DNA from: an uncultured Lachnospiraceae bacterium
GTDB lineage: Bacteria; Bacillota; Clostridia; Lachnospirales; Lachnospiraceae
Assembly: GCA_934320845.1 (NCBI GenBank)
Contig: CAKRFU010000010.1
Location: 1 to 64,000, forward strand
Direction of reading: 5' to 3'
DNA length: 64,000 nt
A model generated the notes under the pieces. That model was not told the DNA's origin and did not search any database. It was given only the letters and a program-made list of their open reading frames with translations. The translations under genes and the position numbers were made by a program. Positions 26,817-33,933 of the stretch are shown here, piece after piece. Positions within the stretch are counted from its first letter, which is position 1, and each line of letters begins with the position of its first letter.

Positions 26817-29800
26817 ATGGTTTGTATAAAGGCAAATGATGAGATTGTTAAAGTTTATCAGAGAATAATAGCGGCGATGAGAGAGCGCGTAGAGTGGAAC
26901 GGGGACATTATTATACGAAAAAATACTATGATACTTGTGGGAAGAGTGCGCTCAATGTATTTTGAACTTGCAGCAAGAAGAGTTTATTCAGATATTGAAG
27001 AATTGGAATTTGACAGGGCAAATGCTTTTGAGATGGGAAACAATAAACTTATTACCAATATTATAAATATGCTTTTATATCCGTTTGGTAAGTGGGGAGC
27101 TATAAAGGGATTGAATGTTGAACAGGATTATATGGTTCTTGCTGCACTTTTTTCGCAGATTTATAAAGAAATAGATGTAGAGACATATTTCACAAAGACA
27201 AGTTTTAAATTTTTTATAAACGGTATTCAGATTACATTTGAAGATGCAATGGAAAAGTGTATTGATTATATACAAAAACAGCGTGATATAAAGCGTGAAG
27301 CTGCAAACCCAAAAGAGGATAACGGTAAGAACGAAACAGAGAAAAAGACTAAAGAGGATAACAGTAGGAACAGTACAGAGAAAGATACAGAAGATACAAC
27401 CGGAATAAATGTCGAAGAAGAAAGAAAAGGTACGGGTTTGTGGCACAATATGAAATGGAACTCGGGAAAATTTCAGTTTAACCGTGAAGATGTTGATAAA
27501 AAATATGCAAACTCGCACAGAATAGGAAATAATTTTTATATGGTTCCGTATGAGTGTCCGGATTGTGGGGAACATCTGCACATGGTTGTTTATCCTCAGA
27601 GAAAAGAAAATGTAATAGATACTGATGACGGACGTGTTTATATAACGAGAGCTTATACATGTGACAACTGCAAAAAATTTTATACGGCAAAGCCGGGGAA
27701 ACTTTTAAGAGAAGGTGAAGCATATGTTCTTGATTTTGACAATGATGAATATGCGGCAAGGGATTACGTTCTGCTTTTAGGAAAAAAAGGTGCCAAAACA
27801 GGAAACTGTAATTTTAATATGTATGAGGCTGATTATGAAAAGAATGTATCGTCACTTGGAAAACGGCTTAGTGAGCGATGCAGAAAAATGGAACTTCTGA
27901 CGGATGAAGAACTTGAACAGATACTTGCCCAGATGGATGAAGGTTTCTTTTCTGATTATGAAAAGGAGAGATTTCTTGCGATAATAGAACAGGAACTTGA
28001 GTATCGTGAAAAGATGAGAAATAAAAAAATGGGAGAGTTTGGCAGAAGAAGTAACGAGAGGGAGGATGATGAAAAGGAAAGTGATGAAGTAAAGGGGGAT
28101 AATGCGTGTGATGGAGAGGTCTTATCAGAAGAGAATAAAGAAGACAATACACAATTAAATAGTGAACAGCAAGTTGTTGAAAATGTGGCTCAGACAACTT
28201 TAAAAGAAGATGCTTATTCAGAAGATGAAATATCAGAAGCGGATGCAGCTTCTGATGCATTTGAGAATAAAAAGACAAAATCTTTGGAAAAAGATAAAAA
28301 TTCACGAAATAAAAATAAAGAAAAAAGCAAAGGCAAGGGTATATTTTTCGGAAGGAATGCTAAAAAAACGGAAAATAAAACACTGTCTGAGCCTGATTTA
28401 AAAAATAAAGATACCGAGGAAATTAAAAACGGCAGTGAAGAAAAATCAGTATCAGTAACAGAAAAAGAAAATGAAACAATAAAAGAAAGTCATAATGATA
28501 ACAATAGAGAAAATGAAATAAAAAAAGAAAATGACAGTCATGGAGACAACGAAACTGAAATAACAGAACAAAATCAAAAAGAGGAAAATATAGAAGATGA
28601 TGAGTCTGCTAAAAAAGAGGTCAAAGAGGATGGTAAAACGGCAGACAACAGGGTATCATTTTTTGACAGGATAACAGACGAGAGCAGAACAGCAAAGTAT
28701 TCGGAGATAGTTGAAAATATTAAAAAGGTTAAGGCATCAAATGGAAGTGAGCAGGAGAAAAATCATTATATTGAAGTGCTGACAAAGCTTTGCAAGGCGG
28801 CAGCAAAAAGAGAAATAGAATATATGCTTTCACATCTTCCGGGAAATATAAATTTTGACAGATATAAAAGAACAAAAGAAAAACTTATGACATATACGCA
28901 GATAGATGTCAATCCATATATAAAAATTGTTGATACAAAACGTGATAAAGTTGAGTTTGATGAATTAAATAAGCTTGTTGGCAGTGTTGACAGAGATAAC
29001 AGAAATGATTTGTTGGAAATGATGGAGAAAATAAAGAACGGAGAGTATGAGAAACGCAATTCCGACAGATTTGTGGAGGGACTTAGAAAGCGTGTTTATG
29101 CGATTGATGAGGCAAAACTCAGGGGAATATGTCCAAATCCCGAGGATATAACATTTGATGAGGGCGTTAAGGCACTTAAAGAAATTGAAAAAGGAATTTT
29201 TCTGCCTGAACTCAAATCAAATATGCTCCAGCTTATAGACAAGAAACTGACGGCACTAAAAACGGAGGAATGTGAGCTTCTTGTAAAAAAACTTAAACGT
29301 GACCTTGATGGAAAAATATCGGATATGTCAAAGCTTCATTTTTATGACATCAGGAAAATGAGAGATGAGGATAAAGGTGATAAGGAAACTTCGTTTGTAA
29401 AGGTTGCAGTAAGTACATACGCTTATGCGACAGGTACATATGAGTATCCGATTGTCATATGTGATTCGTCAATGTTTGGAAGTGGAAAAGAAGGATTTAT
29501 AATTACACCTGACCATGTATTTTACAAGGGACTTATAAAATCAGGTTCTATAGATGTGAAAAATATAGACAGAGTTTTTTCAGAAAAGAAAGGTCTTATG
29601 ATTGAGCACTCTTCAAAAGGAAGTGTAAAAATGCCGTGTACATTAAATAAGAACGATGAAAAAAACATGGCAGAGGTACTTGATGGATTTGTTGATTATC
29701 TGAAACTGAAACCGGAATCAAGAAGTGTTGAATATATGTCAAAGCAGGAGCATAAGGTGAAGTGCTGTTACCGTTGTGGCCACGTCTTTACAAAGGGTAA

Positions 29801-29837
29801 CATATGTCCGAAATGCGGAAGCAGATTTGAACAATAA
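26817..29837 (+). CDS. Large zinc-ribbon protein of unknown function
   Basis: A 1006-residue protein I do not recognise as a named family. Seen in order: a mixed helical N-terminal region (1-165); a first lysine/glutamate-rich linker; a four-cysteine zinc ribbon (C247, C250, C282, C285) within a beta-rich segment; a second long low-complexity Glu/Lys/Asn linker (about 400-610); a helical region (about 615-830); a beta-rich module resembling a bacterial PH-like domain (GSGKEGFIITPDHVFYKG onward, about 880-965); and a C-terminal zinc ribbon (C984, C987, C997, C1000). There is no signal peptide or membrane helix, so it is probably cytosolic. The PH-like plus zinc-ribbon tail resembles short proteins that sense or coat membranes, but function is open. 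The start has an AGAGGG site. Confidence 0.75.
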   Translation: MVCIKANDEIVKVYQRIIAAMRERVEWNGDIIIRKNTMILVGRVRSMYFELAARRVYSDIEELEFDRANAFEMGNNKLITNIINMLLYPFGKWGAIKGLNVEQDYMVLAALFSQIYKEIDVETYFTKTSFKFFINGIQITFEDAMEKCIDYIQKQRDIKREAANPKEDNGKNETEKKTKEDNSRNSTEKDTEDTTGINVEEERKGTGLWHNMKWNSGKFQFNREDVDKKYANSHRIGNNFYMVPYECPDCGEHLHMVVYPQRKENVIDTDDGRVYITRAYTCDNCKKFYTAKPGKLLREGEAYVLDFDNDEYAARDYVLLLGKKGAKTGNCNFNMYEADYEKNVSSLGKRLSERCRKMELLTDEELEQILAQMDEGFFSDYEKERFLAIIEQELEYREKMRNKKMGEFGRRSNEREDDEKESDEVKGDNACDGEVLSEENKEDNTQLNSEQQVVENVAQTTLKEDAYSEDEISEADAASDAFENKKTKSLEKDKNSRNKNKEKSKGKGIFFGRNAKKTENKTLSEPDLKNKDTEEIKNGSEEKSVSVTEKENETIKESHNDNNRENEIKKENDSHGDNETEITEQNQKEENIEDDESAKKEVKEDGKTADNRVSFFDRITDESRTAKYSEIVENIKKVKASNGSEQEKNHYIEVLTKLCKAAAKREIEYMLSHLPGNINFDRYKRTKEKLMTYTQIDVNPYIKIVDTKRDKVEFDELNKLVGSVDRDNRNDLLEMMEKIKNGEYEKRNSDRFVEGLRKRVYAIDEAKLRGICPNPEDITFDEGVKALKEIEKGIFLPELKSNMLQLIDKKLTALKTEECELLVKKLKRDLDGKISDMSKLHFYDIRKMRDEDKGDKETSFVKVAVSTYAYATGTYEYPIVICDSSMFGSGKEGFIITPDHVFYKGLIKSGSIDVKNIDRVFSEKKGLMIEHSSKGSVKMPCTLNKNDEKNMAEVLDGFVDYLKLKPESRSVEYMSKQEHKVKCCYRCGHVFTKGNICPKCGSRFEQ

Positions 29838-29874
29838 AAGTTACTGTTCACACACAATAAAAAGCTTTAATCGG

Positions 29875-29902
29875 TTGACAATCGTCATGGATATGGTACA
29901 AT
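29875..29902 (+). promoter_or_regulatory. Sigma-A promoter of degV
   Basis: TTGACA at 29875-29880 and TACAAT at 29897-29902, spacer 16 bases, about 120 bases before the degV start. Confidence 0.7.
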
Positions 29903-30025
29903 GTAGTAATGAAAACTACATGAAATGGAAATTGACACAAAGTTGATTGAAATTTAAATAAATGATTAAAATGGATTTACCGTTTAATCGATAAGTTGAA
30001 CGAATCGGAATATGGAGGATTTGCC

Positions 30026-30922
30026 ATGGATTATCAGATAATCAGTGACAGCTCTTGCGACCTTGAGCAGAGTTTAAGAGAAAAATACGATATAGAAGTT
30101 GTACCTTTTTATATATCATTTGACGAAGAGAATTACCAGAAAGAAGTAGAAGAGATTGCAATAGATGATGTTTACAGGAAAATGGTTGATTTCCCAAAAC
30201 AGTATCCTAAGACTTCACTGCCTTCAGTACAGAATTATGTGGATGCATTTACTCCTCATGCGAAAGAGGGCAGAGCTGTTATTTGTGTATGTATTACGAC
30301 ATCTTTAAGCGGTTCGTATAATTCAGCGTGCAATGCAAAAGAGATTGTTTGTGAAGAATATCCGGATGCAAAGATCACGGTTATTAACTCACTCGGTGCG
30401 ACTGTATTGCAGGGACTTTATGTAATAGAAGCGGCAAAATTAAAGAAGTCCGGAGCAACTTATGAGGAAGCTGTAGAAAAGCTTACATCACCGGAGTACC
30501 TTGCAACGGGAAGAATATTTTTTACCGTAGGAAACACTGATTATCTTAAACATGGAGGAAGAATAGGAAAAGTAGCGAGTGTGGCATCAAGCGCATTGAA
30601 TTTAAAGCCAATAATTACGCTTAAAGATGGTTCAATAGATGCATCAGGCATTGCGAGAAGCCGCAAAAAATCGATACTTAAAACATATGAATTATTTAAA
30701 AATTATTTTGCGGAAAATGGCGAGGACCCAAATGACTATGTCTATACAGTAGGATATGGATATGACAGGGAAGAGGGACTTGAATACAAGAAAGAGTTTG
30801 ACAAAGTTATGCGTGAATTGGGTCTTAAAGAGGAAACTAATATCGCACATATCGGTGCAACAATATGTGTTCACACAGGACCTTATGCCATAGGTGCAGG
30901 TCTTATTAAGAAAATTATTTAA
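30026..30922 (+). CDS. DegV-family fatty-acid-binding protein
   Basis: A 298-residue protein of the DegV/FakB fold, which binds a fatty acid and presents it to the FakA kinase for phospholipid synthesis. Signatures are IISDSSCDLE at the N-terminus, the conserved TSLPSVQNY and TTSLSGSYNSA loops, and KHGGRIGKVAS. The ATG at 30026 follows GGAGG by seven bases; an earlier in-frame TTG is rejected. It has its own promoter and stands alone. Which fatty acid it binds cannot be told from sequence. Confidence 0.93.
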   Translation: MDYQIISDSSCDLEQSLREKYDIEVVPFYISFDEENYQKEVEEIAIDDVYRKMVDFPKQYPKTSLPSVQNYVDAFTPHAKEGRAVICVCITTSLSGSYNSACNAKEIVCEEYPDAKITVINSLGATVLQGLYVIEAAKLKKSGATYEEAVEKLTSPEYLATGRIFFTVGNTDYLKHGGRIGKVASVASSALNLKPIITLKDGSIDASGIARSRKKSILKTYELFKNYFAENGEDPNDYVYTVGYGYDREEGLEYKKEFDKVMRELGLKEETNIAHIGATICVHTGPYAIGAGLIKKII

Positions 30923-30954
30923 AAAAATTTAAGAATATTCTTTAAGAAAAAAAC

Positions 30955-30999
30955 TTGAAAAAATCCTGACATGATGTTATAGTGTGTTAGGATTTTTTT
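30955..30999 (+). promoter_or_regulatory. Promoter overlapping a terminator hairpin before the leader ORF
   Basis: TTGAAA at 30955-30960 and an extended -10 (TGT TATAGT, hexamer at 30978-30983) are spaced by 17 bases. The same stretch forms a hairpin (AAATCCTGACA with TGTTAGGATTT) ending in T7, which would terminate degV transcripts. So one segment seems to end degV and start the transcript of the 34-codon ORF and mgtE. Confidence 0.55.
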
Positions 31000-31017
31000 G
31001 ATACGGAGGTGAATTTC

Positions 31018-31122
31018 ATGGACAGTAATGACAGTTTTGGACGAGGTATTAACAACAGTGTTTTATATCGTGAACAAGTGGCATGGCTGTCGCATGAGAT
31101 TTTTAGCCATGTTTATAAATGA
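31018..31122 (+). CDS. Short 34-codon ORF upstream of mgtE
   Basis: The ORF starts MDSNDSFGRGINN and ends FSHVYK. It has a strong ribosome site (ACGGAGGTG, seven bases before the ATG) and a promoter about 28 bases upstream of the start. The peptide is polar and not membrane-like. It is followed by a hairpin-T6 at 31172-31198 and then, after a dispersed repeat, by mgtE. The order promoter, short ORF, terminator, transporter gene is that of a leader-peptide attenuator. No known homologue is recognised and it may be an independent small protein. Confidence 0.5.
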   Translation: MDSNDSFGRGINNSVLYREQVAWLSHEIFSHVYK

Positions 31123-31171
31123 TGCACATTTTGTTGAAATAGTGATGTGATTTCATAAATATTGTTCATGT

Positions 31172-31198
31172 AGAAAGCACTGTTTAGGGTGCTTTTTT
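31172..31198 (+). terminator. Hairpin and T-run between the leader ORF and mgtE
   Basis: AAAGCAC at 31174-31180 pairs with GTGCTTT at 31189-31195, followed by T6. The stem is short (7 bp), so it may be conditional. Confidence 0.6.
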
Positions 31199-31327
31199 AT
31201 GTTATTAGGAAACTTCTCGTTTCCTATAACATAAAAAACACTCCGTGAGGATGCGCATTTCGCGGAAAAGAAATAAATGCTACGCATTCTGCTCAAGCGC
31301 GAAAGAGTCGCAAGCGACTCTTTGTTC
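31199..31327. repeat. Dispersed palindromic repeat R2, copy A
   Basis: Module 1 is a hairpin, GTTATTAGGAAAC with GTTTCCTATAAC (31201-31230). Module 2 (about 31274-31325) contains ATGCTACGCATTC, CTCAAGCGCGAAAG and a perfect 10-bp hairpin AAAGAGTCGC-AA-GCGACTCTTT. Copy B at 42781-42867 carries both modules without the 35-base stretch between them; copy C at 33724-33751 has a decayed module 1 only. Confidence 0.75.
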
Positions 31328-31356
31328 CTTTTACACATTTTACGGAGGTGTTACAC

Positions 31357-32717
31357 ATGAACAGAAAATATTTTGACATCATAAACATTATAAGAAAGAA
31401 CAAAAATGACAATGAAATTTTGGAGTGTCTGTCAAATTATCATGAAAATGATATAGCGGATATAATAGCACAGCTTACAGAAAATGAGCGAAAAAAATAT
31501 ACGGTCTGTTAGGATTTCAGAAAACAGCGGAAATATTTGCATATCTGGACGAACCGGAAAGATATTTAGAAGAAATTTCGATTGAAGATGCGGCAAAGAT
31601 AATCTCATTTATGGACTCGGATGATGCGGTTGAAATTCTTGAAAAGCTTGATACAGAGATAAAAAATGAGATAGAAAAAAGACTTGATGATGACGCGGCG
31701 GCAGACGTGAAAATGCTTCTCTCATATGATGAGGATGAAATCGGCAGATACATGACGACGAATTATGTCTGCATAAAGAAAGGGCTTTCAGTAAGACAGG
31801 CAATGAGTGAACTTGTTCGTCAGGCAGGCGATAACGATAATATCATGACTATATATGTTGAGGACGAGTCAGAGAGGTTTGCTGGGGCAATAGATTTAAA
31901 AGATCTTATCATAGCGAGAGAAAATGATAACCTTGAAGAGATAGTTATCAACTCTTATCCTTATGTGACAGACCATGAGTTACTTGATGAATGTATAGAA
32001 CAGATTGTGGATTATTCAGAAGACTCAATTCCTGTATTGTCGAAGGAAAAAAAGTTGTTAGGAGTAATAACATCAGAAGATATTGTTGATATTGTCGATG
32101 ATGAAATGGGAGAAGATTATGCTAAACTGGCAGGTCTTACAGCAGAGGAAGATTTGAAAGAAACAACTGTTCAAAGCATGAAAAAGAGACTGCCGTGGCT
32201 GATAATACTTTTGTTTTTAGGTGTTTTGGTATCATCAGTTGTAGGAATGTTTGAAAATGTGGTAGCGGTGCTTCCGATAGTTATATGTTTTCAGTCGCTG
32301 GTACTTGACATGGCGGGAAATGTCGGAACACAGTCACTTGCTGTTACTATCCGTGTTTTGATGGATGAAAATCTTACCGGAAAACAAAAACTGTTTTTGC
32401 TTGTGAAAGAAATGAGAGTTGGTCTTTTAAACGGTGGAATACTCGGTGTTATGGCACTTACATTGCTGGGTGCATATATCCATATGTTTAAAGGATACAG
32501 TATTATGGGAGCGTTTGCAATTTCAGGATGTGTAGGCGTTTCACTTATGGCTGCGATGTTGATTTCAAGTATGGTAGGAACTGTAATTCCTATGTTTTTC
32601 CACAAGATAAAAATTGACCCGGCAGTAGCATCAGGCCCACTTATCACAACGGTAAATGACCTTGTTGCCGTTGTAACTTATTATGGTCTTGCTTACATTT
32701 TTTTGATACAATTGTAA
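31357..32717 (+). pseudogene. mgtE: Magnesium transporter MgtE, reading frame interrupted at an A7 run
   Basis: The gene starts at the ATG at 31357 behind GGAGG. Codons 1-51 read as the helical MgtE N domain, then the frame meets TAG at 31510. The remaining MgtE sequence continues in the -1 frame from the run of seven A at 31491-31497 to 32717. It includes the rest of the N domain, two CBS domains (about residues 135-255) and five membrane segments with the ion-path motif DMAGNVGTQSLAV. In-frame the heptamer reads A-AAA-AAA, a canonical slippery site, and slipping back one base joins the two parts exactly (KKIYGLLGFQ). Total would be about 453 residues, normal for MgtE. It may be a fresh pseudogene, a sequencing error, or slippage-dependent expression. 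Confidence 0.85.
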
Positions 32718-32770
32718 TAGAATTAAAAGTGTATATAACAAGCATCTGGATTTGGAAAGAAGGGGAAAAT

Positions 32771-33670
32771 TTGACATTACAACAGCTAAGATATGTGACG
32801 ATGGTTGCAAAAACGGGAACGATTACCGAGGCGGCAAATAAACTGTATATTTCACAGCCGAGCCTTACGAGTGCGATACATGAACTTGAAAATGAGATGA
32901 ACATAGTTATTTTCAATAGAACAAATAAAGGCATAAGCATTACAAAAGAGGGCGAAGATTTTTTGGGATATGCAAGACAGGTGCTAGAGCAGGCGGCAAT
33001 TTTGGAGGATAAATACAAGAAAAATGCAGGTGGAAAGAAGCAGTTCTGTGTATCGACACAGCATTATTCATTTGCGGTAAATGCATTTGTAGACCTTATA
33101 AAAAAATACGGACAGGACGAATATGATTTTTCGCTAAGAGAGACGCAGACTTACGAAATAATTGAAGATGTCGCAAAAATGAGAAGTGAGTTAGGTATTC
33201 TTTTTCTGAATGATTTTAATGAGACAGTCATAAATAAAATTTTAAAAACTCATGAACTTAAATTTACGCAGTTATTTGTGGCAAAACCGCATGTGTTCAT
33301 AAGCAGGAAACATCCGCTTGCAGATAAAAAGATAATTACGAACAGTGAACTTGAACTGTACCCATATCTTTCATTTGAACAGGGAGAGCACAACTCATTC
33401 TATTTTTCGGAGGAAATTTTCTCGGCATCTGAGAGGAAGAAAAATATACGAGTGAGGGACAGAGCGACACTGTTTAATCTGCTCATAGGACTAAACGGTT
33501 ATACCGTTTGCAGTGGAGTTATAGACAAAAAATTAAACGGTAAGGATATAATAGCAGTACCGTTAGCGGATGAGGGGGATATGCGCATAGGTTATATTAT
33601 GCATAAGAAAGGAATGCTTAGCAGACTAGGTGAGACTTACCTTGAGTCTTTGAAAAAATATTTAGGGTGA
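32771..33670 (+). CDS. LysR-family regulator, MtaR/CmbR-like
   Basis: A 299-residue LysR protein. The winged helix-turn-helix is at the N-terminus (LQQLRYVTMVAKTGTITEAANKLYISQPSLTSAIHELE), followed by a two-lobed effector domain (QFCVSTQHYSFAVNAFVDLI to GYIMHKKGMLSRLGETYLE). The wording of the effector domain resembles MtaR/CmbR-type regulators of methionine and cysteine genes in streptococci. TTG at 32771 is chosen as start because AAGGGG lies just upstream and the protein then aligns with family N-termini. The next gene is metE, with a MET-box-like palindrome between them, so control of metE is the likely job (inference). Confidence 0.88.
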   Translation: MTLQQLRYVTMVAKTGTITEAANKLYISQPSLTSAIHELENEMNIVIFNRTNKGISITKEGEDFLGYARQVLEQAAILEDKYKKNAGGKKQFCVSTQHYSFAVNAFVDLIKKYGQDEYDFSLRETQTYEIIEDVAKMRSELGILFLNDFNETVINKILKTHELKFTQLFVAKPHVFISRKHPLADKKIITNSELELYPYLSFEQGEHNSFYFSEEIFSASERKKNIRVRDRATLFNLLIGLNGYTVCSGVIDKKLNGKDIIAVPLADEGDMRIGYIMHKKGMLSRLGETYLESLKKYLG

Positions 33671-33681
33671 TTTTATTTAAC

Positions 33682-33724
33682 GGCTTTATCCTGTTTTGTG
33701 AAAGATGGGATAGAGCCATTTTTA
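33682..33724 (+). terminator. Terminator of the LysR gene
   Basis: GGCTTTATCC at 33682-33691 pairs with GGATAGAGCC at 33708-33717 (one G-U), followed by ATTTTT. Confidence 0.7.
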
Positions 33725-33751
33725 CGTTATTAGGAAAATTCTCATAACATC
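33724..33751. repeat. Decayed copy C of repeat R2 module 1
   Basis: GTTATTAGGAAAATTCTC followed by ATAACAT matches the hairpin module of copies A and B but has lost part of its 3' arm. Confidence 0.4.
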
Positions 33752-33771
33752 CATTTTTAAATGTTACTTGA

Positions 33772-33788
33772 TATAGTTTAAAACTATG
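33772..33788. promoter_or_regulatory. MET-box-like LysR operator upstream of metE
   Basis: TATAGTTTAAAACTATG contains a perfect 7-7 palindrome around one base. It matches 16 of 17 positions of the MET-box consensus that I recall for MtaR/MetR in streptococci (TATAGTTTNAAACTATA). It lies between the LysR gene and metE, where such a regulator would bind. Confidence 0.65.
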
Positions 33789-33933
33789 GCTAACCCATTT
33801 TTTTATGTATTATACGATTGCGGGAAATTTAATTATAATAAAGTCACTGAAAAGATGCTGTTTTTCTCAGAGATTGAGGGGGGGCAGTTTTTTGGAGTAT
33901 TTGGGATAGAGATTGCATAAATGGAGGTTAGAG

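Noticed and set aside
27868..28305. Long His/Leu/Phe-rich antisense frame
   Set aside because: Antisense of the low-complexity linker of the 1006-residue protein; composition is an artefact of A/G-rich codons on the other strand.
30923..31356. M-box magnesium riboswitch before mgtE
   Set aside because: The space is taken by a promoter, a short ORF, a small terminator and a dispersed repeat; no M-box core could be seen.
33671..33933. SAM riboswitch or methionine T-box before metE
   Set aside because: No T-box core sequence and no recognisable SAM-I elements; only a LysR-type palindrome was found.
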